From contig JAJBVW010000042.1 of the NCBI GenBank assembly GCA_020866945.1, forward strand, positions 11,221 to 35,178: DNA of 23,958 bases, written 5' to 3'. The stretch's first letter is position 1, and every line of letters begins with the position of its first letter. This document shows positions 7,103-14,377 of the stretch, piece by piece. The notes under the pieces are model-generated. The model was given only the letters and a program-made list of their open reading frames with translations, did no database searches and was not told where the DNA came from. Origin of the DNA: Oscillospiraceae bacterium (GTDB lineage Bacteria; Bacillota; Clostridia; Oscillospirales; Oscillospiraceae). The translations under genes were made by a program, and so were the position numbers.

Positions 7103-7474
7103 ATGAAAAGCATTCTTTCAACCATAGCGGCGGTGCTGCTGCTGATGGGCACGCTGTCCGCTTGCGGAACCAAGGATTCCACAAGCGAGGTCAAGACCTC
7201 GCCCACGCCCACGGCTGCCGCGGCGACGGCGGTTCCCAGCCCCACGGACGACATGACGGACGACGGCGGCGACGCCAGAGACGGTGTGATAGACGCCGGT
7301 GAGGACGCGGAGGACGGCGTGGTAGGCGCCGGCGAGGACATGATGGACGACGTGAAAGAGGCCGGGGAGGATATTGCCGACGGCGTGAAGGAGGCCGGAG
7401 ACGATCTGATGGACGGCGAAAACGGCGATAAATCCACGGACAGTCAGGCCCAGGCCGGTACGACCACGGAATAA
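7103..7474 (+). CDS. Small acidic lipoprotein with four 11-residue repeats
   Basis: 123 residues. The signal peptide ends in the lipobox LSAC, with Cys21 as the lipidated residue. A Ser/Thr/Pro/Ala linker (about 27-48) and an acidic part follow. Residues 60-103 are four tandem 11-mers: DGVIDAGEDAE, DGVVGAGEDMM, DDVKEAGEDIA and DGVKEAGDDLM. The 11-residue period with spaced Val/Ile and Ala suggests an amphipathic helix, as in apolipoprotein- or LEA-like repeats. The second of two adjacent ATGs (7103) is chosen because GGAGG is 7 bases upstream; the first (7100) would be only 4 away. It is monocistronic, ending at a strong terminator. The function is unknown. Confidence 0.75.
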   Translation: MKSILSTIAAVLLLMGTLSACGTKDSTSEVKTSPTPTAAAATAVPSPTDDMTDDGGDARDGVIDAGEDAEDGVVGAGEDMMDDVKEAGEDIADGVKEAGDDLMDGENGDKSTDSQAQAGTTTE

Positions 7475-7483
7475 ACACCATAC

Positions 7484-7526
7484 AAAAAAGACCGGGCCGC
7501 GCGGAGCTTTTAGGCGCGGCCCGGCC
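7484..7526 (+). terminator. Rho-independent terminator of the lipoprotein gene
   Basis: After six A, GAC-CGGGCCGCGC pairs with GCGCGGCCCG-GTC (with a 3-base bulge), followed by TCTTTTT. The A run on the left would also give T on the minus strand. Confidence 0.85.
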
Positions 7527-7583
7527 GTCTTTTTCCATAGTGCCGGGACGGAAATAAATTCCATTTTTTTGGCAATACTGAAT

Positions 7584-7596
7584 GGGGAAAATCCCC
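7584..7596. promoter_or_regulatory. Palindrome GGGGAAAATCCCC abutting the dehydrogenase -35
   Basis: Five-base arms GGGGA/TCCCC around AAA end at the base before TTGACA. The position suits an activator or repressor site, but no regulator is identified. Confidence 0.35.
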
Positions 7597-7625
7597 TTGA
7601 CAAACGCAAAAGAAAGGTCTATTAT
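7597..7625 (+). promoter_or_regulatory. Sigma-A promoter of the alcohol dehydrogenase
   Basis: TTGACA (7597-7602), 17 bases, TATTAT (7620-7625). The inferred 5' untranslated region is about 40 bases and contains the AGGAGG ribosome site. Confidence 0.8.
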
Positions 7626-7672
7626 TGCGTTAGTTAAAAAACAAACAAAACTTTTTTAGGAGGCAGACATAC

Positions 7673-8755
7673 ATGAAAGCGGCAAGATTCTATTCAGCGA
7701 AGGACCTGCGGGTCGATCAGGTGCCGGACGTCGCGCCGGTGGGCGATGAGGTACGCATCCAGGTGAAGTGGTGCGGCATATGCGGCTCCGACCTGCATGA
7801 GTATCTGGACGGGCCTATCTTTACGCCGGGGGATACACCCCAGTATGTGACCGGCTGCGTGAACCCCGTGACCATGGGTCACGAGTTTTCCGGCGTGGTG
7901 GTGGCCGTCGGCCCTGACTGCAAGAAGCTGAAGGTGGGGGACAGGGTCATCCCGGAGCCTCTGGTCGTCTGCCGCGAATGCCCCTCCTGCGAGACGGACA
8001 ACCTAAACGTGTGCGAGCATCTGAGCTTCTTGGGCTTTGTGAGCAATAACGGCGGCTTTGCGGAATACTGCAACTTCACGGAGAAGCTGGTTCACAAAAT
8101 GCCGGACGGCATGAGCTTTGAGCAGGGCGCGATTGTCGAGCCGCTCAGCGTCGGGTATCACTCCCTCAAGGTGGGCCATTTTGAGGCGGGCCAGACCGCC
8201 GTTGTGGCTGGCGCCGGGCCTATCGGACTTGCCACGATTGCCTGCCTGAAGGCGCTTGGCGCGGCGAAAATCATCGCCGTTCAGCGGCAGTCCGTCCGCC
8301 AGGAGTACGCGAAAAATACCGGCGCGGACGTGGTGCTCGACCCCAACTTGGACGACGTTGTGGCGGAGGTGCGGCGGCTCACGAATGGCCGCGGCGCGGA
8401 TGTGGCGTTTGAGACCACCTCCTCGGAGCAGTGCTTCCATCTCCTGCGCGACTGCATCCGGCCCCATGGCTATGAGGTCATCACCAGCATTTGGGTGCAG
8501 GACATTACCATGAACCCCAACGTGCTGGTCATGTCGGAGAAGAACATCGTGGGCAGCATCTGCTATAACGGCCCGGATTTCGAGGAGGTCATTGAGCTTC
8601 TCAGCAGCGGCAGGCTGTCCGTGCCGGGCTATATCACCAAGCGCGTGTATCTGGACGATATTGTGAAGGATGGCTTCGCGACCCTGACCGGCCCGGAGAA
8701 GAAGGCCCAGGTGAAAATCCTCGTCACCCCGGAGCGTGCGCTTCTGGACGAATAA
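7673..8755 (+). CDS. Zinc-dependent alcohol dehydrogenase, (R,R)-butanediol dehydrogenase type
   Basis: 360 residues, usual for medium-chain dehydrogenases. Catalytic zinc ligands are Cys37 in WCGICGSDLHEY and His70-Glu71 in MGHEF, with VEPLSV near 152. The structural-zinc cysteines 100, 103, 106 and 114 lie in VVCRECPSCETDNLNVC. The nucleotide fold is marked by VVAGAGPIGLATIACLKALGA. Relatives interconvert acetoin/diacetyl and 2,3-butanediol or oxidise related sec-alcohols such as sorbitol. At the end of the second Rossmann strand the family often has Asp or Glu, favouring NAD, but here the sequence is IIAVQRQSVRQ. Preference for NADP is therefore possible. The start has AGGAGG 10 bases upstream. 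It is a single-gene unit between a near-consensus promoter and a bidirectional terminator. Confidence 0.88.
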   Translation: MKAARFYSAKDLRVDQVPDVAPVGDEVRIQVKWCGICGSDLHEYLDGPIFTPGDTPQYVTGCVNPVTMGHEFSGVVVAVGPDCKKLKVGDRVIPEPLVVCRECPSCETDNLNVCEHLSFLGFVSNNGGFAEYCNFTEKLVHKMPDGMSFEQGAIVEPLSVGYHSLKVGHFEAGQTAVVAGAGPIGLATIACLKALGAAKIIAVQRQSVRQEYAKNTGADVVLDPNLDDVVAEVRRLTNGRGADVAFETTSSEQCFHLLRDCIRPHGYEVITSIWVQDITMNPNVLVMSEKNIVGSICYNGPDFEEVIELLSSGRLSVPGYITKRVYLDDIVKDGFATLTGPEKKAQVKILVTPERALLDE

Positions 8756-8773
8756 CAAAATGCCAAGGATTTT

Positions 8774-8803
8774 CCGTCCCGCCGCCGGTGCGCGGCGGGA
8801 CGG
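8774..8803. other. Perfect 12-base hairpin downstream of the dehydrogenase
   Basis: CCGTCCCGCCGC (8774-8785) and its complement (8792-8803) flank a 6-base loop. Neither strand has a T run after it, so it may protect the 3' end or cause pausing rather than terminate. Confidence 0.5.
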
Positions 8804-8820
8804 AGCGAATGGTTCTCCCC

Positions 8821-8867
8821 AAAAAGACGAATGGCGGATGCGCCTGCACCCGTCATTCGCGTTTTTT
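8821..8867. terminator. Bidirectional terminator between the dehydrogenase and dsdA
   Basis: CGAATGGCGG (8828-8837) pairs with CCGTCATTCG (8850-8859) with one G-U. It is followed by TTTTTT on plus and by TCTTTTT on minus. On the minus strand it would end the whole aromatic operon. Confidence 0.85.
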
Positions 8868-10212
8868 ATTTATAGGTTTCCAGATATTTCGCCCACACGC
8901 TCTCCGGCACCAGGCGTCCGCCGGTAGACCAGCAGATATGTGTGGCCTGGGCCATGACGCGCTCAGTCAGGCCGTGTGCCTCGCGGTATTGCCGGCAGCG
9001 GTGCCAGGTATTCAGGGCGGCGGGGCCGATAAAGGCGGCGCAGCTGGACGGCTCTATGAGAATATCCTCCGCCGCGTGCAGCAGGCGCATGAAGTCATAC
9101 AGCCGTCCGTCCTGCACGGTGAAGCAGCCGGAGACAAGGTTCTCATCCAGCCGGGTCACGAAGCCAGAGGGGCTGGCGCAGGCGAGGCCGTCCGCGTCCG
9201 TCTGGCCGGAGAGACCGAAATCGTGTACATTCGCGTTTTCATAGCGCCCGGTGGCGAAGCCCAGCAGCACGGAGGGACACAGCACCGGCTCGGTGAAAAA
9301 GCAGTGGACATTGTCCCCAAAGACCTGCTTGAGTCCATATGTCACGCCCCCCGGCGCGCCGCCCACCCCGGCGGGGATGTATACAAGCAGGGGGTGTTCC
9401 TCATCCACGGGGATGCCCTGCTGCTGGAGCTGCGCTTCCAGCCGCCCGGCGGCCACGGCGTAGCCAAGGAACAAATCCTTGGAGCGCTCGTCGTCCACAA
9501 AATAGCTGTTGGGGTCGGCGTCGGAGGCCCTGCGCCCCTCCGCCACGGCCCGGGAATAGTCGTCCCGGTATTCCAGCACCTGCACGCCATGGTCGCGGAG
9601 CAGGTCTTTTTTCCACTGCTTCGCGTCGGCGGACATATGCACCTTCACCTGAAACCCCAGGGCCGCGCCGGATATGCCGATGGAAAGGCCCAGGTTCCCG
9701 GTGGAGCCGACCTGGATGGTGTATTGGCGGAAGAAATCCCGCATATCATCCCCCGCCAGGCGGGCGTAATCGTCCGTCAGACGCAGCCTTCCGGCGGCCT
9801 GGGCCAGCTCCTCCCCGTGCTTTAAAACCTCATATATCCCGCCCCGTGCCTTCACAGACCCGGCCACGGCCAGATGGCTGTCCATCTTGAGATAGAGCCT
9901 GCCGGGGATGGAACAGCCCCAGGCGTCCTCCAGCGCCCTCTGCATGGCGGGGATGGGCCGGAGGGGGGATTCAATCAGCCCGCCCGTCTCCTCCGTTTCG
10001 GGAAAGCGGGCCTGGATGAAGGGCCGGAACCGCTCGAGCCGCGCCGCCGCGTCGTCGATGTCCGCCCGGGACACCATGAGGCTGCAAACGCCCTTTATAA
10101 GGTCGAAGGGCAGGTATTTTTTGTTCCCCCAAAAGGTCTCCCGCCGGGCGGCAATATCCCCCAGGGCCTCGTCCGCCGCCGCGAGGGCGCGGGCGTAGTC
10201 AGAAAGCTCCAT
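8866..10212 (-). CDS. dsdA: D-serine ammonia-lyase
   Basis: 448 residues, the normal length for PLP-dependent DsdA, which turns D-serine into pyruvate and ammonia in the cytoplasm. The PLP lysine is Lys121 in GSVKARGGIYEVL. The cofactor phosphate loop is GSTGNLGLSIGI, and IPAGVGGAPGGVTYGL, FFTEP and GLSGQTDADGLA are family signatures. The ATG at 10212 shares its A with the aroQ stop (TAATG), so it is translationally coupled; longer readings run through aroQ. It is the last gene of the aromatic operon and ends in the terminator at 8821-8867. Why a D-serine enzyme travels with chorismate genes is not evident. A related beta-eliminating activity on another D-amino acid cannot be excluded. Confidence 0.88.
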   Translation of the reverse strand: MELSDYARALAAADEALGDIAARRETFWGNKKYLPFDLIKGVCSLMVSRADIDDAAARLERFRPFIQARFPETEETGGLIESPLRPIPAMQRALEDAWGCSIPGRLYLKMDSHLAVAGSVKARGGIYEVLKHGEELAQAAGRLRLTDDYARLAGDDMRDFFRQYTIQVGSTGNLGLSIGISGAALGFQVKVHMSADAKQWKKDLLRDHGVQVLEYRDDYSRAVAEGRRASDADPNSYFVDDERSKDLFLGYAVAAGRLEAQLQQQGIPVDEEHPLLVYIPAGVGGAPGGVTYGLKQVFGDNVHCFFTEPVLCPSVLLGFATGRYENANVHDFGLSGQTDADGLACASPSGFVTRLDENLVSGCFTVQDGRLYDFMRLLHAAEDILIEPSSCAAFIGPAALNTWHRCRQYREAHGLTERVMAQATHICWSTGGRLVPESVWAKYLETYK

Positions 10213-10649
10213 TATTGGCTCCCGTATTTTTCCACAAGGTATTCTATCGCGAGGCGATAGCCGTCGAAGCCGTACCCGGCGAAGGTCTTTTCGCAGGCCA
10301 TCCCGGCATAGGAGAGCTGGCGGAACGGCTCGCGGGCGTTCACATCGGAAAGATGCACCTCCACCGCCGGAAGGGCCACGGCCTTCAGCGCGTCCAGAAT
10401 GGCGACGCTGGTGTGGGTGTAGGCGGCGGGGTTTATGACGATGGCGTCCACCGCCCCCAGGGCGGACTGGATCATGTCCACCAGCACCCCCTCGTGGTTT
10501 GACTGATAAATCTCGCATATGACGTCGTGCTTGGCGCAGACCTCCCGGATGAAGGTCTCCAGCGCGTCATAGCTCTCCTTGCCGTAGATGCCCGGCTCGC
10601 GAATCCCCAGAAGGTTCAGGTTCGGGCCGTTCAAAACGAGAATTTTCAT
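10212..10649 (-). CDS. aroQ: 3-dehydroquinate dehydratase, type II
   Basis: 145 residues, typical for the small dodecameric type II dehydroquinase, which removes water from 3-dehydroquinate to give 3-dehydroshikimate. The sequence begins MKILVLNGPNLNLLGIREP. The catalytic Tyr22 is in GIYG, followed by YQSNHEGVLVD, VINPAAYTHTSVAI, and His99 in VEVHLSDV. Its ATG overlaps the stop of the aroE-aroK fusion (ATGA), and its TAA overlaps the start of dsdA. It carries the third step of the shikimate route; no type I enzyme (aroD) is in the window. Confidence 0.95.
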   Translation of the reverse strand: MKILVLNGPNLNLLGIREPGIYGKESYDALETFIREVCAKHDVICEIYQSNHEGVLVDMIQSALGAVDAIVINPAAYTHTSVAILDALKAVALPAVEVHLSDVNAREPFRQLSYAGMACEKTFAGYGFDGYRLAIEYLVEKYGSQ

Positions 10650-11869
10650 TGCAGTACCTCCATCAGCGCCCGGAGCGTCTCCTCCTCCGGGCCGTTGTTG
10701 TCTATCTCCGCGTCCGCGAAGGCGCGGTACAGCCCCTTCCGCTGTTCATAAAGGGTCTGGGCCGAGTGAATCTGGGACAGGGGCCGCCCGTCGGAGGGCA
10801 GCGCGTCCAGCGCCCGGCGCAGCCAGATGATGATTCCGTTCTGATGCAGGAGAGGGTAATTTTCCTCCCGCGTCACGCAGCCGCCGCCGGTGGCGATAAC
10901 GGTTCCGGAGCCTTTCCCAAGCTCCGCCAGGACGGCGGTCTCCTCCGTCCGGAACCTCGCCTCACCCCCGGCGGCGAACAGCGCCGGGATGGTCTGGCCG
11001 GTTTTTGCCACTACCTGCTCGTCCGCGTCGTAAAAGGGGCGGTTCAGGGCCTTGGCCAGAGCCTGACCAATCGTGGTTTTGCCGCAGCCGGGCATACCGA
11101 TGAGGATGATGTTTTCCATCTGGCGGGAGAGGGCGGCGACGATCTCCGTCACCCGCCCGTCCGGGATGGAATGATTCAAAAACAGCTCCGCGCTGCGCCG
11201 CGCCTGGGCCACCAGCATGGAAAGCCCCCCGGCGTGGGGCAGACCCAGGGCCTCCGCCTCCAGCAGCAGTTGGGTGCGCTGGGGGTTATACACCACATCC
11301 AGCACCCCCTGACAGGCGGGGAAGTCCGCCACGGTCACGGGGGAGACCCCTGTTTTGGGATACATCCCCAGGGGCGTGGTGTTCACCAGCAGCCTTGCGT
11401 CCCGGTGGCGGTCAAGATTGTCGTAGTTGTCCGGCCCGGAGCGGGATATGGTGACGATTGGCCCCGCGCCCAAATCCGCCAGGGCGGCCTTCACCGCGAG
11501 GGACGCCCCCCCGGAGCCGAATACCAGGGCCTTGCCCCCGGCCACGGAGATGCCGGCGCTTTTCACCATATGGACAAAGCCGTCGTAGTCCGTGTTGTCC
11601 CCGTGCCAGCCGTCGCTGTGGCGGGTCAGGGTGTTCACGCTGCCGATGCGGCGCGCCGCATAGGAGAGCTGGGTGCAGTAGGGGATGACGTCCTTTTTAT
11701 AGGGGATGGTCACGTTCATGCCCGCGAGGGGCGTGGTGGTGAGAAACTCTCCCAGCGCCTCCGGCTCCGTCTCATACAGGCGGTAATCGTAATCCGCGAG
11801 CATGGCGTGTATCTGGGGCGACCAGCTGTGGCCCAGCGTCCGGCCAAGAAGCCCGAATTTATTCTCCAT
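10646..11869 (-). CDS. aroE-aroK: Bifunctional shikimate dehydrogenase / shikimate kinase fusion
   Basis: 407 residues. Residues 1-250 are AroE: the shikimate site GHSWSPQIHAML, catalytic Lys58 in NVTIPYKK and Asp94 in GDNTDYDG, NADP-fold FGSGGASLAV, and VNTTPLGMYP. Residues 251-407 are AroK: MENIILIGMPGCGKTTIG with Walker A at 258-266, FYDADEQVV, FRTEE, IATGGGCV and a lid-like region near DGRPLS. The protein would therefore reduce 3-dehydroshikimate and phosphorylate shikimate. There is no stop between the parts. The ATG lies inside the chorismate mutase frame (11-base overlap), and the stop overlaps aroQ. Confidence 0.93.
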   Translation of the reverse strand: MENKFGLLGRTLGHSWSPQIHAMLADYDYRLYETEPEALGEFLTTTPLAGMNVTIPYKKDVIPYCTQLSYAARRIGSVNTLTRHSDGWHGDNTDYDGFVHMVKSAGISVAGGKALVFGSGGASLAVKAALADLGAGPIVTISRSGPDNYDNLDRHRDARLLVNTTPLGMYPKTGVSPVTVADFPACQGVLDVVYNPQRTQLLLEAEALGLPHAGGLSMLVAQARRSAELFLNHSIPDGRVTEIVAALSRQMENIILIGMPGCGKTTIGQALAKALNRPFYDADEQVVAKTGQTIPALFAAGGEARFRTEETAVLAELGKGSGTVIATGGGCVTREENYPLLHQNGIIIWLRRALDALPSDGRPLSQIHSAQTLYEQRKGLYRAFADAEIDNNGPEEETLRALMEVLQ

Positions 11870-12137
11870 GGCTCTGCTCCATCAGGCGTGCCTGCCAGCT
11901 GCGGCTGGCGGCGAGGATGTGGACGTATACATCCCGCAGGGCGTCGCCGGTTTCTGGGCGGCAGAGGGCCTGGATGGCGGCGAGCTTTTCCTCCTCCCGC
12001 GCCTCGTCCAGCACGGGCAGGCCGTTTTCCAGCTTATAGCGGGCGATGCCCGCTGCGACGTCCAGCCGCTGCTCCAGCAGGGCCACGATCTGTCTGTCCA
12101 GGTCGTCTATCTGTTCTCGCAACTGAGATAATTCCAT
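11859..12137 (-). CDS. Monofunctional chorismate mutase, AroQ (type II) fold
   Basis: 92 residues, all helical: MELSQLREQIDDLDRQIVALLEQRLDVAAGIARYK is the first helix with the active-site Arg and Lys pattern, followed by VLDEAREEEKL and the C-terminal helix. It converts chorismate to prephenate, the substrate of TyrA encoded in the same operon. It is a stand-alone mutase, not fused to PheA or AroF. It starts 14 bases after the aroC stop, and its end overlaps aroE-aroK by 11 bases. Confidence 0.9.
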   Translation of the reverse strand: MELSQLREQIDDLDRQIVALLEQRLDVAAGIARYKLENGLPVLDEAREEEKLAAIQALCRPETGDALRDVYVHILAASRSWQARLMEQSHGE

Positions 12138-12151
12138 AGGTCGTTTTCCCC

Positions 12152-13156
12152 TTACCTGTTATTTTCCAGCAGCGCGTCATAAATGGCGCAGGCGGCGGCG
12201 GCCTCCATGCACGGGACGGCCCTTGGAACGATGCAGGGGTCGTGCCGCCCGGAGACGGTGAGCTTCACACTTTCTCCGGTGGTCAGGTCAACGCTGTCCT
12301 GCTCGATGCCAATGGAGGGGGTGGGCTTCACGGCGGCGCGGAACACGATGGGCATACCGCTGGTGATGCCGCCCAGAATGCCCCCGTGGTTGTTGGTGCG
12401 GGTGCGGACGACGCCAGAGGCGTCATAATAAAACGGGTCGTTGTTCTGGTTGCCGGCAAGCCCAGCGGCGGCGAAACCGGCCCCGAACTCAATGCCCTTC
12501 ACGGCGGGGATGGCAAACACCGCCTGGCTGATGCGGTTTTCCATGCCGCCGAACATCGGCTCGCCCAGCCCCGCCGGGACGCCCTCGCACACGCACTCTA
12601 TCACCCCGCCAAGGGAATCTCCGGCGGCCTTGGCTTCGTCCAGCCTGGAGCGCATTTTTTCCGGCTCCGTCTCCCCGCCGATGGAGAGAATACGGGCGCG
12701 GATGGAAACGCCCTTCCGCTCCAAAAGCTGAAGCGCAAGCCCCCCGGCGATACACAGCGGCGCGGTCAGGCGGCCCGAAAACTGCCCGCCCCCGGCCACA
12801 TCCCGCGCGTCGCCGTATTTGACCCAGGCGGCATAATCCGCGTGGCCGGGGCGGGGAACGCGGCGGAGGTTTTCATAGTCCCCGCTGCGGGTGTTGGTGT
12901 TATAGATAACCGCCGTCACCGGCGCGCCACAGGTGTGGCCGTCCACAAGACCCGCTATAAACTCCGGCCTGTCCGCCTCCTTCCGGGGGGTGGAATACGG
13001 CCCCTGGCCCGGCGCACGGCGGGCCAGAAACGCCCCTAGCGCCTCCATATCCGGGGCAAATCCGGCGGGAAGACCCTCGATGGTCACGCCGATGGCCGGG
13101 GCGTGGGACTGGCCGAAGATGGTGAAGCGGTAGCGGCTTCCGAAGCTGTTGCTCAT
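12152..13156 (-). CDS. aroC: Chorismate synthase
   Basis: 334 residues, a little shorter than many family members (350-390). It begins with the conserved FGSRYRFTIFGQSHAPAIGV and contains RRAPGQGPYSTPRKE, NTNTRSGDYENLRRVPRPGHADYAA, DVAGGGQFSGRLTAPLCIAGGLA, GGVIECV and NNHGGILGGITSGMPIVFR. It forms chorismate from EPSP with reduced FMN. The ATG overlaps the aroA stop (ATGA). All core motifs are present, so it is probably active. Confidence 0.95.
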   Translation of the reverse strand: MSNSFGSRYRFTIFGQSHAPAIGVTIEGLPAGFAPDMEALGAFLARRAPGQGPYSTPRKEADRPEFIAGLVDGHTCGAPVTAVIYNTNTRSGDYENLRRVPRPGHADYAAWVKYGDARDVAGGGQFSGRLTAPLCIAGGLALQLLERKGVSIRARILSIGGETEPEKMRSRLDEAKAAGDSLGGVIECVCEGVPAGLGEPMFGGMENRISQAVFAIPAVKGIEFGAGFAAAGLAGNQNNDPFYYDASGVVRTRTNNHGGILGGITSGMPIVFRAAVKPTPSIGIEQDSVDLTTGESVKLTVSGRHDPCIVPRAVPCMEAAAACAIYDALLENNR

Positions 13157-14376
13157 GGCTCCTCCTCCAGCGTGACGCGGCCTCCCAGCCGCTGATAATC
13201 CGCCCAGAAGGCGGGATAAGATTTGTTCACCGCCTGCGCCCCGTGGAGAATCACCGGCCCTGTGCAGGCGATGGCGGCGACAGCCGCGCTCATGGCGATG
13301 CGGTGATCGTTGGCGCTGTCCACCTCGCCCCCGGCAAGCTGGGCCTTTCCGCGCACAACAAGTCCCTCCGGCAGCTCCTGCACATCCGCCCCCAGGGCGG
13401 AGAGCAGCGCGGCGGTGGTTTGGAGGCGGTCGCTCTCCTTGATGCGAAGCCGCCCGGCGTTGATAAACTGTGTCTCCCCGGGGCTGACGGCGGCCAGCAC
13501 GGAGAGGACAGGGACGAGGTCGGGAACATCCCGGCAGTCTATCACGGCGCTGCCCGCGGCGATACGCAGCGACAGGGCCTCCGCCGCCTTATCCCCCTGA
13601 GGGGAGCTGGGGTCAAGGCCCGTAATGTTCAGGGTGCCGCCCAGTATCCTGTCCGCCGCAATCCAGAAGGCCCCGTTCGACCAGTCGCCCTCCACGTTCG
13701 CCGCGCCGGGGGAGACATAGCGCTGCCCGGCGGGCAGGGTATAGCCCCCGTCCTCAAACACGCTGTTAACGCCGAAAAGGGCCTGCGCCCGGATGGTCAT
13801 GTCCAGGTAGGCGGCGGATTCCAGCGTCCCCGTGAGCCGGATGCGGCTCGCGCCGTCCAGCAGCGGCAGGGCAAACAGCAGCCCGCTGATGAACTGGGAT
13901 GATATGCCCGCGTCCAGGGTATAGTCCCCGCCGGTGAGCTGGCCGGAGACGGCGATGCACTCATGGCTGGGCTTTGTCAAAACCGCCCCGTGGCGCTCCA
14001 GCTCCTCCCACAGGGGGGAGAGGGGCCGGTCAGGCAGGCGTCCGCCCATGCGGATCTCAGCATTTGCGCCTAGGGCGCACACCACAGGCAGCAAAAACCG
14101 CAGGGTGGAGCCGCTCTCGCCGCAGTCCAGCACAGGCCGGACTGCCGGTGTGGAGATGGGCCGGACGGTGAAGACCCCGTCCGCGTAGTCAATATCCGCG
14201 CCCAAGGCCCGCAGGCAGTTCGCCGTGGCGGTGATGTCCGCCGAGAGGGTGGGGCAGGCAATGGTGGTCGTCTTATCCGCTAGGGCCGCGCATATCAGCC
14301 GCCGGTGGGCCGGGGGTTTGGAGGCGATGGCCGGTATATACCCGCAGAGGGGGGAGGGGGAGATGGGGGCTTTCAT
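13153..14376 (-). CDS. aroA: 3-phosphoshikimate 1-carboxyvinyltransferase (EPSP synthase)
   Basis: 407 residues from MKAPISPSP. It joins phosphoenolpyruvate to shikimate 3-phosphate. Seen are ASKPPAHRRLICAALAD, CGESGSTLRFLLPVVCALGA, GGRLPDRPLSPL, SSQFISGLLFALPLL, DWSNGAFWIAA, RIKESDRL and NDHRIAMS. The usual PGSKS near the start is IASKPP here, keeping the Ser-Lys pair. The ATG at 14376 is preferred over a start at 14463, which would add 29 residues from the aroB region out of frame. It begins one base after the aroB stop. Confidence 0.93.
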   Translation of the reverse strand: MKAPISPSPLCGYIPAIASKPPAHRRLICAALADKTTTIACPTLSADITATANCLRALGADIDYADGVFTVRPISTPAVRPVLDCGESGSTLRFLLPVVCALGANAEIRMGGRLPDRPLSPLWEELERHGAVLTKPSHECIAVSGQLTGGDYTLDAGISSQFISGLLFALPLLDGASRIRLTGTLESAAYLDMTIRAQALFGVNSVFEDGGYTLPAGQRYVSPGAANVEGDWSNGAFWIAADRILGGTLNITGLDPSSPQGDKAAEALSLRIAAGSAVIDCRDVPDLVPVLSVLAAVSPGETQFINAGRLRIKESDRLQTTAALLSALGADVQELPEGLVVRGKAQLAGGEVDSANDHRIAMSAAVAAIACTGPVILHGAQAVNKSYPAFWADYQRLGGRVTLEEEP

Positions 14377-14377
14377 G

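Noticed and set aside
8788..9825. 345-codon plus-strand open frame
   Set aside because: Antisense of dsdA; no ribosome site and no recognisable domain.
10213..10518. N-terminal extension of the D-serine lyase frame
   Set aside because: It overlaps aroQ in another frame and is Arg/Gly-rich; the TAATG junction and family length support the start at 10212.
10649..12139. 496-codon plus-strand open frame
   Set aside because: Antisense shadow of aroE-aroK and chorismate mutase, which have complete catalytic motifs.
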